59,847 bases of DNA from Deltaproteobacteria bacterium (GCA_003235365.1 QJWJ01000344.1:1-59847), one strand, 5' to 3'. Positions 45,609 through 59,674 are shown, counted from the first letter of the stretch. Notes: generated by a model not told the origin, from the letters alone. Made by a program: numbers and translations.

Positions 45609-46979
45609 ATGGCTGAGTTGACGCAAGACCGGGTGGGTGAGCGCTTGTTGGGGGATACGGCCATCGTCGTCGGTGCCAGCTTCGCGGGCCTGTTCGCTGC
45701 GGCCGTTCTGCGACGGCACTTCCGTCGCGTGATGCTGTTGGAGAGGGATGACTTGGTCGGCGATGGGCCGCGCAAAGGGGTGCCTCAGGCCAATCACCCT
45801 CACGTCCTGCTCGCCGCCGGCGCCGACCTGATCGAGCAACTGCTGCCAGGAGTGTTCGACCGAGTCGCGCAAGGTGGGGGCTTGCGCCTGGATACCAGCA
45901 GCGGCAACAACTGGTACCATTTCTCCACGTGGAAGCGTCGGCTGGACAGTGGGGTCCTGGTTCGGCTGCAAACTCGAGCTCTGCTCGAGCGCTGCGTGCG
46001 AGAGGCCTTGCTCGAGTTGCCAGGCATCGACATCGAACGAGCGAACGTCTCTGAAGTCACCTGGTCCGGCGAGAACGATGTCTGTCGCGTCGTCTGCGCG
46101 GATGGCCGTGTCGTCGTTGCGGACTTTCTCGTCGACGCCGCGGGGCGAGGGTCGCACCTGCCGCGCTGGCTCGAAGCTGCAGGGTTCGAGCAGCCGAAGG
46201 AAGAGCGCGTGGGCATGGATCTCGACTTCGTGTCCGCGCAATACCGCGCCGGTTCACCGCGTGACTGGACCGGTATGTTGATCTATCCCGATCCGCCCAA
46301 CGATAGAAGGGCGGGCGGCGCGCTGCCGATCGAGGGCGGGTTGGTTCAAGTGTGGATGACCGCCTGGGGAAGCGAGACGGTCAAAGCCGACGAACGGCAG
46401 TTCAACGAGTTTGCGCGATCGCTACCCCAACCCGAGCTCGCTCAGTTTCTCGAGAGTGCCGAACGAGTGACGGAACTGTCCGCGAACAAGTTCAAATGGG
46501 CGATGTGGCGCCACTACGAGCGATTGCGATCATTTCCACCGTGCACGGCGGTCGTGGGAGATGCCTACTGTTCGTTCGATCCCGTGTTCGGTCAGGGGAT
46601 AACGACCGCCGCGATGGCTGCGAAACTGCTTGCTGACGTTGCGGCGACCGTCGAGTCCGCAAACGAGCTCGCGTCGCGCTATCGTGCGAAAATGGGAGCT
46701 GTGGCGCGCGCCGCCTGGGACTTGTCCACTACCGAAGACCTGCGCTACCCGGAAGTCGTTGGCAAGCGACCCGTCGGGATTGGCGTGGCGCACGCCTACG
46801 TTCGCCAAATACAGCGTCTTTGCGGCACTGACGATGATGTCTATTTGCGGTTTCTTCGCGTCCTACACATGACCGCGCCCATGACCGTGCTGTTTGCGCC
46901 ATCCGTCGTGCTCAAGGTGATCGGGAGCTCGTTTTCGGGTGCCTATGCAACGCGCAAGCGCCCCACGGCGCTCGAGTGA
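45609..46979 (+). CDS. FAD-dependent monooxygenase/halogenase-like enzyme
   Basis: A 456-residue flavoprotein of the aromatic-hydroxylase group. The FAD motif is VVGASFAGLFAA near residue 20, in which Ser replaces the second Gly of GxGxxG, and the second FAD motif is GDAYCSFDPVFGQG near 317. The NAD(P)H motif DG near 170 (VDAAGRGS) is present. Several secondary-metabolite monooxygenases look like this, but no biosynthetic cluster is nearby. The ATG at 45609 gives a normal N-terminus; a very long frame upstream is antisense to the AlkD-like gene. Substrate unknown. Confidence 0.85.
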   Translation: MAELTQDRVGERLLGDTAIVVGASFAGLFAAAVLRRHFRRVMLLERDDLVGDGPRKGVPQANHPHVLLAAGADLIEQLLPGVFDRVAQGGGLRLDTSSGNNWYHFSTWKRRLDSGVLVRLQTRALLERCVREALLELPGIDIERANVSEVTWSGENDVCRVVCADGRVVVADFLVDAAGRGSHLPRWLEAAGFEQPKEERVGMDLDFVSAQYRAGSPRDWTGMLIYPDPPNDRRAGGALPIEGGLVQVWMTAWGSETVKADERQFNEFARSLPQPELAQFLESAERVTELSANKFKWAMWRHYERLRSFPPCTAVVGDAYCSFDPVFGQGITTAAMAAKLLADVAATVESANELASRYRAKMGAVARAAWDLSTTEDLRYPEVVGKRPVGIGVAHAYVRQIQRLCGTDDDVYLRFLRVLHMTAPMTVLFAPSVVLKVIGSSFSGAYATRKRPTALE

Positions 46980-47261
46980 TCGACAGCAGCGTGTCGTGGC
47001 GTCGCGTTCCCGTCGAGCGGTGCGTCCGCGGACCTCGAACACGCTCATCGCTCACCCGTTCGGGACCTGAGCTCGGCGAGAGTCCGCGCAGCCTGTAAAG
47101 GTTCCGTTTTGCCGAAGCCCCGAGTTCTGCCGTCGCTCGGCTGAGACGTTTCGCGGGCGGCAAGCCCAGTTTCGGTCACTGCTATCGGGCACCTCAGTCC
47201 ACGATCACTGCCGCTCGGAAGTGGGCCGCGATCGAAAGGCGTTGCCCGTGCATCCATCGAA

Positions 47262-48668
47262 GTGAACCGGATCCCCCTTTGCGCCGCCGTCCTGTTGGGT
47301 TTCGGCTGTACCGAACAGGGGGAAACCGCCGCGCCGGGTTCGGGTGATTGCCCCTCCTCGCAATCGAATTGTGAGTCGGCGCTCCAATCGCCGGGCAGTT
47401 CGGTGCCGACGGGTCCGGTGCCGACGGGGGGCGATGCAATGTCGGGTCCTTCCGAGAGGATCGCGACACCGTCCGGCGCCCTGCCGCCATCGGCGTCGGA
47501 AGGTGGCTCGGACACCGCGCCGCAGCCCACACCGACCATGGGCGACGTGACCTCGGGACCGACGGGTGCCGGGGGGACCGGCGCGCGGCCCGACTCATCG
47601 CAAACACCGTTGGCTCCTTCGCCCGACGGTGCCGGCGGTTTTGCGGCGGGTGGGTCGAGCTTCGGAACGGGGGGAGCGGCCAGTGCATCTCCCGACGCGG
47701 GGGCGGGTCCCGTGAGGGACGAGACCTGCGAGCTCGGCGTCCACGACGGTTCGACCCCCGAGGTCTTGCCGCTTTCCGGCGACACGTTTGCTCACGACCC
47801 GACCATGATCGAGGCTGACGGTGTGTTCTATCGCTTTTGGACCGGCGACTACATTCCGATGGCCAGTTCCAACGACTTGCTCAATTGGCGTAACGGGCCG
47901 TCCGTCTACGGCCGAAGCTACCCGGCCTGGTCCGATGAATGGCGCGCGGACAATCCCGGCAACACCTTCAACTTCCCTTGGGCGCCTGACGTCTCGTACT
48001 TTTCGGGGCAGTTCCACCTCTACTCGTCATTCTCGGCCTTCTTCGGTCGCAACATCTCGTGCATCACCCATCTGACGACACCGGACATCGCTTCTGGCGA
48101 ATGGACCGACCATGGGCCTGTGGTATGCACCGATGGAAGCCAAGACTACAACGCCATCGATGCTGACGTCGGCGTCGACACTGAAGGCAACCCTTGGTTG
48201 GCGTTTGGCAGCTTCTGGGATGGTATCCAGCTGTTTCCTCTCGATCAGAACGGCGACCGTGTCGGCAACGAGCTGATGCAGATCGCCTGGGCGCGGGAGA
48301 TCGAAGCACCGGTGTTGTTCTACCGTTGCGGCTACTACTACTTGTTCGTCACATGGGGGTTGTGTTGTCCCGGAGAAGGTCGCAGCGTCTCGCAACTGAC
48401 GTACCGCGTGGCCGTCGGTCGCTCCGAGCAGATCACTGGGCCCTACGTCGACCGCGACGGCAAGCTCATGACCGACGGTGGGGGCACCGTGATTGTGCAA
48501 GGCGACGGTGCGAACTTCGCCGCCGCTGGGCACAGCGACGTGCTCGTCTCAGGCGACCAGATTTACCACTTGTACCACGCCTACCGCGCCGGCAGCGGTG
48601 CGGCGACGTTGCGCATCGTCGAGTTGCCCTTCGACGACGAGGGCTGGCCGGTGCCCGGCGGGCCCTAG
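47262..48668 (+). CDS. GH43 arabinan-hydrolase-like lipoprotein
   Basis: A 468-residue lipoprotein with lipobox FGC (Cys16), about 150 residues of Pro/Gly/Ser/Thr-rich linker, and a GH43 five-bladed propeller. The catalytic base is Asp179 in AHDPTM, the pKa Asp is Asp300 in NAIDADV, and the general acid Glu348 in EIEAPVLF; FNFPWAPDVSYF and GHSDVL are further family motifs. Endo-1,5-alpha-arabinanase or a related activity is likely. The start is a GTG at 47262 which gives the signal peptide. A dispersed repeat lies after it. With the GH6 lipoprotein it suggests plant- or microbe-polysaccharide degradation at the cell surface. Confidence 0.88.
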   Translation: MNRIPLCAAVLLGFGCTEQGETAAPGSGDCPSSQSNCESALQSPGSSVPTGPVPTGGDAMSGPSERIATPSGALPPSASEGGSDTAPQPTPTMGDVTSGPTGAGGTGARPDSSQTPLAPSPDGAGGFAAGGSSFGTGGAASASPDAGAGPVRDETCELGVHDGSTPEVLPLSGDTFAHDPTMIEADGVFYRFWTGDYIPMASSNDLLNWRNGPSVYGRSYPAWSDEWRADNPGNTFNFPWAPDVSYFSGQFHLYSSFSAFFGRNISCITHLTTPDIASGEWTDHGPVVCTDGSQDYNAIDADVGVDTEGNPWLAFGSFWDGIQLFPLDQNGDRVGNELMQIAWAREIEAPVLFYRCGYYYLFVTWGLCCPGEGRSVSQLTYRVAVGRSEQITGPYVDRDGKLMTDGGGTVIVQGDGANFAAAGHSDVLVSGDQIYHLYHAYRAGSGAATLRIVELPFDDEGWPVPGGP

Positions 48669-48683
48669 GGCCTGATTGCTTCC

Positions 48684-48822
48684 CTGAATGAGCGTGCGCG
48701 ATTCGCGAACGCTCATTCGATGCAACAGAGAGTGGTGTCGAGAAAACGGCTGCAACGAGAGCGTTTTTTCGGGCCTTCACCAAATGGGGGCCTGAAACAC
48801 TGCCCGACAATCGTGCTCGCCT
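48684..48822 (-). repeat. Dispersed intergenic repeat, copy 2
   Basis: About 140 bp, reverse-complement match to 23645-23775. It runs in the same direction as the deacylase gene to its right and starts about 50 bp after that gene's stop. Its terminal hairpin has a longer stem (GAATGAGCGT / ACGCTCATTC). Both copies thus lie behind a gene running in their own direction. Confidence 0.75.
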
Positions 48823-48868
48823 GTGCTCGCCCATTTCGCCGGCGAGCGATGTCGCACTGCCGTCGAGG

Positions 48869-49552
48869 TCAGCTCTTTCGGTTCAGCACGCCGATCTCTT
48901 CGAGCAGCAGACGCACGACGTCTTTTTGCATTTCGATGCGGCGGCGCTCCTCGAACACTTCCCAGGTTTCGACGCAGATCCCGATGCAACCGACCTTGTC
49001 GACGATCACTTCCGTCGATGATGTGGCCACGGGGTAGTAATGTGGAGCCCAGACCTCGTACGGGCTTTCCAGGCTTTGGTTCATGCGGTCGACGACGCGT
49101 TGAACGACGGGGGGCACCGGGTCGACGCCGTAGACCAGGGTCTGCCCGAACGACGCGGGCACGTCGGGGTGAAACCGCTTGAGGCTTTCGTGCAACGTGG
49201 CCATCAGTGCCGGTTTCTCGTCCTGCACCAATGCCATGAACTTCGCTGCCAGCCGTCGTTCTTTCTCGGGCGAATCCGCGTCACCCGGAAAGACGCGGTT
49301 GAGATCCAACCCGCCCGGGGCTGCGCGAAGCCGTGCGCGATACGCCGCCGGGTTCATCACCGGGATGATGATCAGCCGCCCCCGATCGGGTACGAGCCCT
49401 TCTTCGAGGTACTCGAACAGGGCGTGCGCCCCGGCCACTTCGTTGCCGTGAATGGCACCTTGGATCAGCGCCGTTGGCCCCGGCTCCTTCGCGTCGAAGA
49501 CGTACACGGGGATGGTCGGCTCGAGGAAGGTGACGCCAGTGGGGAGGGGCAT
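48869..49552 (-). CDS. AstE/AspA-like metallo-deacylase
   Basis: A 227-residue zinc hydrolase of the succinylglutamate desuccinylase/aspartoacylase family. His35 and Glu38 of HGNE and His121 of LHES are the zinc ligands; the substrate-binding Asn-Arg is in DLNRVFPG. Glu195 in CVETW is the likely catalytic Glu. It is shorter than AstE (about 320) because the C-terminal domain is missing, which is common in uncharacterised members. It follows the HD protein after 77 bp and may form an operon with it and the trehalose synthase. No arginine-catabolism gene is nearby, so succinylglutamate is unlikely. Confidence 0.82.
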   Translation of the reverse strand: MPLPTGVTFLEPTIPVYVFDAKEPGPTALIQGAIHGNEVAGAHALFEYLEEGLVPDRGRLIIIPVMNPAAYRARLRAAPGGLDLNRVFPGDADSPEKERRLAAKFMALVQDEKPALMATLHESLKRFHPDVPASFGQTLVYGVDPVPPVVQRVVDRMNQSLESPYEVWAPHYYPVATSSTEVIVDKVGCIGICVETWEVFEERRRIEMQKDVVRLLLEEIGVLNRKS

Positions 49553-49629
49553 GAGCTGGGTTACTCCTTACTTGTTGTCGGCACGAGCCATCAGGCACGA
49601 CTCGACGCGCCGAAGAACGTCGACGCCCC

Positions 49630-50637
49630 TCAGGGCGAGGGGCGCCGCGCGTGCTCGGGCAGATTGAAGCGGTCCGGGTTGTTTCGGACGAACTGGATGT
49701 ACAGGTCGAAATCCGCTTGCAGCGGCAGCTCACCCGACTCCACCGCCGCTTCGAGCTCTTTGCGGATGTCCCCGATGAGTTTGCTCGGGGGAAGCTGAAA
49801 CTCCTTGATGATCAATTCGCCCAGGCCCTTGGGGAGTGCCTTGGGCTTATTGTCTTCGGCGAGTAGCTTCTCGATGCGATCGGTCAGCGTCTTGAGCTGA
49901 AACAGGAACCTCCGGCGCTTCTCTTTGCGCTTGGTCGTCATGTCGGCGCGCGACAGCGCCATCAGGTCGTCCATGTGTTCGCCGATCTCTCGGGCGAAAC
50001 GACGCGTCGCGCTGTCCGTCCAGCTCTCGTCGTACTGGTGGGCGCGTTGGTGATGATAGATGAGGAAGCGGATCTTCTCGTGTTCCTCTTCATCAGCGAA
50101 GAGCCGCTCGCGCCTGGCGAGTTTGGTGAACATGCGTGCGCCGACCTCGGCGTGGTGCAGAAAGTGCACCGAGCCGTCTTCGGAGACACCACGCGTTCGG
50201 GGCTTACCGATGTCGTGCAGCAACGCGCCCCAGCGCACCGCCGCTCGCGGCACGCTTTGAATCACGACCTGCAGGGTGTGGCGCCATACGTCCTTGTGGC
50301 GCGAATCACCCTCGCCGAAACCGACGAGACGCGTCACTTCGGGCAGAATCACGCCGAGCAGGCCCGACTCGTAGAGCGCGAGCAACCCGATGTCTGCGCG
50401 GCGCGATAGCAGGATCTCGTCGAGCCGCGTGCGCAGTTCTGTCACGTCGAGTGAACGGACGTCGTCCACGGTTACCTGGCGTGGCACGCCGAGCGGTCCC
50501 ACCGCGGGGTCGTGCCCGGGACGTTTCGCGCACACCAATGCAAAACCCAGTACCTCGCGGACGTGATCCGGGTCGCCAGGGGTCGGCGGAGCTTGCTCGA
50601 GCTCGTCGGTTGCGAGGGCGTGCAGAGAGGCGGACAT
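49630..50637 (-). CDS. HD-domain protein, CCA-enzyme C-terminal-like
   Basis: A 335-residue protein whose centre is an HD phosphohydrolase domain: WRHTLQVV and LLHDIGKPRT give the metal-binding His and His-Asp, HHAEVGARMF and IYHHQRAHQY follow. This arrangement is that of the C-terminal half of bacterial tRNA nucleotidyltransferase/poly(A) polymerase, but the nucleotidyltransferase domain is not present. The N-terminus (DVRSLDVTELRTRLDEIL) resembles the neck region. Roughly 100 residues of charged helix close it. It might be a nucleotide phosphohydrolase or a partner of a separate nucleotidyltransferase. The ATG at 50637 is preferred over a TTG 21 bases upstream. Confidence 0.75.
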   Translation of the reverse strand: MSASLHALATDELEQAPPTPGDPDHVREVLGFALVCAKRPGHDPAVGPLGVPRQVTVDDVRSLDVTELRTRLDEILLSRRADIGLLALYESGLLGVILPEVTRLVGFGEGDSRHKDVWRHTLQVVIQSVPRAAVRWGALLHDIGKPRTRGVSEDGSVHFLHHAEVGARMFTKLARRERLFADEEEHEKIRFLIYHHQRAHQYDESWTDSATRRFAREIGEHMDDLMALSRADMTTKRKEKRRRFLFQLKTLTDRIEKLLAEDNKPKALPKGLGELIIKEFQLPPSKLIGDIRKELEAAVESGELPLQADFDLYIQFVRNNPDRFNLPEHARRPSP

Positions 50638-50856
50638 GGAGGCTGGGGCTGGTAGCAAACCTGCGGCGTTGGCGCAAACGGCAGGGACTCAAAATGACAC
50701 GGTCCACCGTGACTGTGGAGTTTGCACGCGAAAAATCGGTGCATCACGCGCTGTTGCGGTCACGAGGGAGATCGCCGATCGCCTGGCGGCCTCGCGGCCA
50801 ATCCGTTTGCGGGGCGACCAAGAGACACAGTCGTTTCGGCAGGTTCCGAGCCCGCG

Positions 50857-52326
50857 TCACAGACGCGCCAAGAGGCGCAGCCAGTCTGTCAGCTGTCGAA
50901 ACAGCAGGAACTCGCGGACGGCGCGCTGGTGCGCATTGCGCGCCAGGTGTTCGCGGTCTTTGGGCGAAGCGAGCAGCTTGCTCAGCGCCTCGACGATGGT
51001 GCCCGGGTTGGTCGGGTCGTCGATGAGCTCGCCGTCGATACCCGCCTTGATTTGCTGCTGAATGCCGTACGCACAGGACCCGAGCACCGGAGTGTGTTTC
51101 CACATCGCCTCCGTTACTGACAGGCCAAAGCCTTCGCGCAGGGAGTTCTGCACGACGACACTGCTCGACCGCTGCAGTGCGTTGACGATGAGTGCGTTGT
51201 TCTTCTGTGAGTCCATCGGTAGCGACAGCACGGCGATGTCCTGTTGCAGCTCGAACGGCAACGTCATGTACTCACGTCGTACCTCGGCCAGCACGCTCTC
51301 CGCTTCCGGATCGTCGGCGATCGACGCGGGATCGGGCCCAGCCATGACCAGGCGCAGTGTCCGTAGGCGTGCGAAGTTTCGTTCATTGCCGGAGGCAATG
51401 CGTTCGGCGTTGGACTTGAGCTGTCGGAACGCCAGCATGAGCGGGAACCACCCTTTGAGGCGATCCCATCTCGAGATCTGGGTCACGATGGGCCGATACA
51501 GCAGCCCTGTCTCTTGGGCCCCGTCCAATGCCACGAACTCTCCGTCGGGGTTGAGGCGCGCGACGGGCGTTTCGAAACGCGGAATGAAGCTCGGGTGCGT
51601 GGTGTGCGCCAACCCCGCGCTGCCCAGGACCCCCATGAGTTTCACGGGGTGCAGCCAACGGTTCTTGTGACTCAGTGGATCGATCGCAGGTTGAATGATA
51701 CTGGCCCGTTTGCCGAGGAACGGCGCGATGTAGGCGGGGGCGGAGAACACGGCGTGGTCGTACGTCGCCAGCGCGTCTTTCAAGAACGACCAGGCGTGTC
51801 TCGTGGAGTCCGTATCGTGGTCGAGCCCGATGTGACAGCGCCAAACCGTCTTCACGCTTTTCGTCGCTGGTGACGTCTGGAGCAACGCGCCGAGGCCCGC
51901 CGGTTGCGGGTCGTGAATGACCACGACGTCATTCGAACCGAGGCGCTTGACGAAATCTTGGTGCTCCTTCTTGCTGACGTCGTCGAACAGCTGTTTGTCC
52001 GTCGCAGTGAAGTCGCCGACGGGGACACCGTGGATTGCGTTGTGCAGACGTTTGGTGAGTGTGAAGAAGCGCGGGTCCGTCGGGTTGATCGTACACCAAC
52101 GTGTTTCGACACCCAGTTCGCGCATTAGGTGAATTAGTTTGGGCAACATCTCGGCGACGCCGCCGCCTTGCGCCGCCGAGTTCACCATCCACACCGTCCG
52201 CCCCGCGAGTCTCGGGGCCAACAGGCGCGCTTCCTCGCGCAGTTGTCTGACCTGACCTGCGAGCAAAGCGTCTTCGGCGTACTCGTCCAAAGTGTGCGGG
52301 AAACTGACTTCGATCTCGCGAATCAC
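50857..52326 (-). CDS. Trehalose-forming glycosyltransferase (TreT-like)
   Basis: A 489-residue GT4-type glycosyltransferase like trehalose synthase TreT, which joins NDP-glucose and glucose in a reversible reaction. The N-terminal stretch MVNSAAQGGGVAEML, then WCTINPTD, IHDPQPAGLGALL and HIGLDHDTDS, is characteristic of the TreT family; SQISRWDRLKG-type and SLREGFGLSVTEAMW segments are the donor-site motifs with the EX7E Glu pair. Trehalose protects myxobacteria during stress and sporulation. It starts at a GTG and shares a 190-bp divergent promoter region with the TSP3-OmpA gene. The HD and deacylase genes lie downstream on the same strand. Confidence 0.85.
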   Translation of the reverse strand: MIREIEVSFPHTLDEYAEDALLAGQVRQLREEARLLAPRLAGRTVWMVNSAAQGGGVAEMLPKLIHLMRELGVETRWCTINPTDPRFFTLTKRLHNAIHGVPVGDFTATDKQLFDDVSKKEHQDFVKRLGSNDVVVIHDPQPAGLGALLQTSPATKSVKTVWRCHIGLDHDTDSTRHAWSFLKDALATYDHAVFSAPAYIAPFLGKRASIIQPAIDPLSHKNRWLHPVKLMGVLGSAGLAHTTHPSFIPRFETPVARLNPDGEFVALDGAQETGLLYRPIVTQISRWDRLKGWFPLMLAFRQLKSNAERIASGNERNFARLRTLRLVMAGPDPASIADDPEAESVLAEVRREYMTLPFELQQDIAVLSLPMDSQKNNALIVNALQRSSSVVVQNSLREGFGLSVTEAMWKHTPVLGSCAYGIQQQIKAGIDGELIDDPTNPGTIVEALSKLLASPKDREHLARNAHQRAVREFLLFRQLTDWLRLLARL

Positions 52327-52516
52327 CCTTTGAAGCTACGCGGCGCTCGGTGTCGTGTTTGGACCAATGCGGGTTTTTGTGTTCGGTCCGAGCGTTCGGG
52401 CAGGGATCTGATGATGAAGCAGACCGTCGGCCGGCTTGCCAAGCCCGCGCGCTTTCCAATGCATTTCGAACCGTTCGGGGCTTCAGCGCGGGGGGCGCAC
52501 ACCCGTAACACCCGGC

Positions 52517-54270
52517 GTGAAGCGTACTATATTGGGGATGGTGTGGGTCGCGCTCGGCCTGCTCGGGGCCGACGTGTGCGTGGCGCAGACGCGTGGTTTC
52601 GCTTTGGATCGATTCGAGCCCGCCGAACGTGGCAGTGACTGGTTCAGCGCCGAGTCGCTCGATCTGAAGGGCGATGGGCGGTTCGCCGTCGGTGGGACCT
52701 TTGACTACGCACACGAGCCACTAGTCGCGTACGACGAGAACGACGACGTGGCGCAACGTCTCGTCGCTCGGCAGTTGTTCCTGCATTTGGGTGCGACCTA
52801 CATACTTGCCGAGCGAGTGCGCTTTGGATTGGAGTTGCCGCTTCTGCTCAACAGCGCGGGCGACGATGTAAATACTGGGCGCGCACAGTTCTCCGCGCCC
52901 GACGGCGCGGCGTTGGGCGACATCCGTCTCGGTGCGGACGTTCGATTGCTCGGGGAGTATGGCGAAGTGTTCACCCTGGCGGCTGGCGCCTGGGTCTATT
53001 TACCCAACGGTAGCACTGACGCCTTCGCTGGTGATGGCAGCACGCGCATCGTTCCCCGACTGGCGGCAGCAGGCAAGGTCGGGCTGTTCGAGTACGCCGT
53101 CAAGACGGGTGCAAACTGGCGCACGGTGAAGCAGAACTTCGCCAACGAGCCGTTTGGCACCGAGTGGCAGTTCGGCGGAGCGGCAGGTGTGCGCATCCTC
53201 GACGATAAGTTGCTGCTCGGTCCGGAGTTTTGGGGGTCGACGGTGTTGTCCGACTCCGGTGCGTTCGACCGCGAGGGTACCCCGCTCGAGCTGGTGTTGG
53301 GTGGGCATTTCCGTCAGGAAGACTGGGTGTTCGGGCTGGGTGCTGGGCCCGGGCTCACACGAGGGCTGGGCTCCCCCAAGTACCGGGTACTGCTCTCGAT
53401 CGACTTTGCGCCACAGGCCAAGGCGCCTCCGCCCCCGCCGCCAACGCCCATGGACGCCGATGACGACGGCATCGTGGACGAACAAGACGCCTGCCCCCAC
53501 GAGGCGGGAGTTGCGACGGACGATCCGACGACCAACGGTTGCCCTCCGCCCCCGCCTGATACCGACGAGGACGGCATCGAAGACAGCAAGGACGCATGTC
53601 CTGAGGTCGCTGGCGTGGCCCATGACGACCCCAAGCGCCATGGCTGCCCACCGGATCGGGACGAGGACGGCATCATCGACGAACAGGACGCGTGCCCCGA
53701 CGAAGCGGGTGTGGCCAACGATGATCCGACCAAACACGGTTGCCCTGTCCCGCCGGACAGCGACGGCGACGGCATCATCGACGAGCAGGACGCGTGCCCC
53801 GACGTGCCCGGCCCTGCGCGTTCACCCGCATCCAAGAACGGCTGTCCGCTGGCCAAGGTGACGGCCACCAAGGTCGAGATCCTCGAGCGCATCGAGTTCG
53901 ATACGGGCAAGGCGACGATTCGCCCCGAGAGCGACGAGGTGCTCCAAGCCGTCTACCAGATCCTCCAGGCTCATCCAGAAATCACCAAGGTGAGCGTCGA
54001 GGGACATACCGACAACGTCGGAGCCAATTGGCTCAACCGCAAGCTGAGTGGGCAGCGCGCACAGGCTGTGGTGGAGTGGCTTACTGACCAAGGCATCGAA
54101 CCCGAACGGCTCACGTCCAAAGGCTTTGGTCCGGATCGGCCCATCGATTCCAACTCTACCGAAGAGGGGCGTCAGAACAACCGGCGCGTCGAGTTCCAAA
54201 TCGTCGAGCGGACGGCAAAGCCGGCTGCCGAAGACCACAGTGATGAGACCGGTGAACCAGGAAGTGCCGA

Positions 54271-54274
<4 letters not shown>
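52517..54274 (+). CDS. Outer-membrane TSP3-repeat OmpA protein
   Basis: A 585-residue exported protein. A GTG at 52517 gives a 24-residue signal peptide ending in CVAQ. Residues 25-305 look like a Gly-rich outer-membrane beta-barrel or transporter fold ([39 protein letters not shown]). A Pro-run leads into four calcium-type thrombospondin type-3 repeats at about 310-450, each with [13 protein letters not shown] and closing HGCP. The C-terminal OmpA domain (about 453-570; [33 protein letters not shown]) binds peptidoglycan. It overlaps the next gene by four bases. Likely a calcium-stiffened structural link between outer membrane and wall. Confidence 0.88.
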
Positions 54275-58053
<3,779 letters not shown>

Positions 58054-58063
58054 CACGAGAGCC

Positions 58064-58091
58064 GAGGGGCGGCGGTCGGCTCCCGCCCCTC
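58064..58091. terminator. Putative bidirectional terminator
   Basis: A 9-bp stem (GAGGGGCGG / CCGCCCCTC) with a ten-base loop that could also pair (GAGCCGA / TCGGCTC) lies between the convergent ends of the TSP3 lipoprotein and the propeller-like lipoprotein. The T-run is weak. Confidence 0.45.
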
Positions 58092-58165
58092 TGCGTTCTC
58101 TTTGCGTTGTCCTTCTTTGCGGGTGCAGCGTTGGGCCTCTGTCACTCACCCGCAGATGGTTGACC

Positions 58166-59404
58166 TCACCGGCTACGTCGCAGTCGCGCGAGCGAACCGG
58201 TACCCAGAGAGCGGATGCCGATCTCGCTGCTGTCGTCCGCTTGGCCGTTGTTCAGCCAGTACAGCCAATCGCCGGCCGTGAGCATCATGCTGGGACAGGA
58301 GACGGCAGCGGTGAGCTGGGTGGTGCTGCCGTCGGCCAGCGAGACGCGCTGCAAGGTCCCTTCGGGCATCGTTCGGCAGAAATCGGGCTGAGTGGTGACG
58401 TAGGCGTACTCTCCGTCGACCAGGACCCCCCACGCTTGTGGGACCTGTGCGACGGTGGTGACCACCTGCGTATCGAGAGTCACGCGTTCGAGCCGGTTTC
58501 CGGCCCAGTCGGTGAACAGGAGCGTGTTGCCACTCAGGGCAAGGGCACCCGCCCAGCCTTCCGTCTGCGCCAAGACGCGCTGTTCACTCGACGTCGAGTC
58601 GAACGCCCAGATGTTGCTTCCGCCTTCCCCGCCGATCATCGCGTACAGGTTCGTGCCTGAGGCCAGGAGCCACATCGGTGAGCCGATGACCTCGGTCAAC
58701 ACGCGCTGCGCGACGGCGCCGGGTGCGCCCACCCAGAACCCAGCACCTTGTGGACTGGTCGTCGCGAAGTAGTACTGTTCTCCGCTCACGGCTACCTGGT
58801 ACGGTGTACCGGTTCCCGAGCTCATGGCGGCCGAGATCTCCATCCCCGTGGTCTTGTCGTAGACCGCGAATTCGTTGCTCCGGATCGACGCAATGTAGAT
58901 CTGATCCTCGTGGACCGCGACGCCCGAGATGTCGGGGTGCTCGAACAGCACGGTCGGTTCACTGACGCCCTCGCTCACGGGAAATACCAGCAATTGGTCC
59001 AACGGCGCGTCGGGATCGCCGTCCAACGTCGGTTCCACTTGGAAGTGCCGTCGATTGGCGACGTAGATGTTCGCGCCGTCGGTCGCCATCCGTCCCGGGA
59101 AGTCGAGCCCATCGATCAACGTCTCGGGCACACCCTCGTCGAAGGGCCCAGCACCGGTGGTGGGCGCGGGTTGTGATGGTTGACCCGCCGTCGGTTCGGC
59201 GGATGTGCTGCTGCTGGATGCCGAGCTCCCAGGTGTTGGATTGCCCGTCGTCGGATCGGTCGACTCGGGCGAGGTCGGGTCAGTCGACGCTCCTGGCTTC
59301 ACCTCGGTTTCGTTTACTGCTCCCGTTTCCTCCGTTCCAGCCTCCGAAGACCCACAAGCACAGAGATAGACACACCCAATCCACGCGATGCGGCAAGTTC
59401 TCAC
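58166..59404 (-). CDS. Propeller-like secreted lipoprotein
   Basis: A 412-residue lipoprotein; a GTG at 59404 gives the signal VRTCRIAWIGC... and lipobox CAC (Cys17), and an upstream GTG at 59431 would only add nine residues. A Thr/Ser/Pro-rich linker of about 70 residues is followed by six or seven repeats of the beta-propeller type, each with a GVAVHEDQIYIAS- or GTNLYAMIGGEG-like strand pair and a Trp/Asp turn. Such propellers bind ligands or partner proteins, and catalysis is unlikely as no catalytic site is visible. It converges on the giant TSP3 lipoprotein. The short Arg-rich end (RLRRSR) has no preceding span. Confidence 0.75.
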   Translation of the reverse strand: MRTCRIAWIGCVYLCACGSSEAGTEETGAVNETEVKPGASTDPTSPESTDPTTGNPTPGSSASSSSTSAEPTAGQPSQPAPTTGAGPFDEGVPETLIDGLDFPGRMATDGANIYVANRRHFQVEPTLDGDPDAPLDQLLVFPVSEGVSEPTVLFEHPDISGVAVHEDQIYIASIRSNEFAVYDKTTGMEISAAMSSGTGTPYQVAVSGEQYYFATTSPQGAGFWVGAPGAVAQRVLTEVIGSPMWLLASGTNLYAMIGGEGGSNIWAFDSTSSEQRVLAQTEGWAGALALSGNTLLFTDWAGNRLERVTLDTQVVTTVAQVPQAWGVLVDGEYAYVTTQPDFCRTMPEGTLQRVSLADGSTTQLTAAVSCPSMMLTAGDWLYWLNNGQADDSSEIGIRSLGTGSLARLRRSR

Positions 59405-59674
59405 GACTGCTCTTGCTAGCACGAGCCACACACACCGGCACGTCGCGGAGCACGCGATCGTCGTGGTCGATTCTTCATCGCAAGTGAACCTTCATGTAGT
59501 TGGTACGCTGAGGCGGAAGGAAGGCGAGTTCAACTCGTGGGCGTCGAGTCGAGGAAAGTCGACCGTCGCCCGGGAAGTTGCACGGCTGCGGACGCGACGC
59601 GACGTCCGGGCCAGTCGGTGTTTGTCTTGTGGGTCACTGCCGAGTCGGCCGACATGCCGCCAGGCTGACTCTTG

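Noticed and set aside
45480..46241. Upstream extension of the AlkD-like gene
   Set aside because: It is antisense to the monooxygenase and has no AlkD character.
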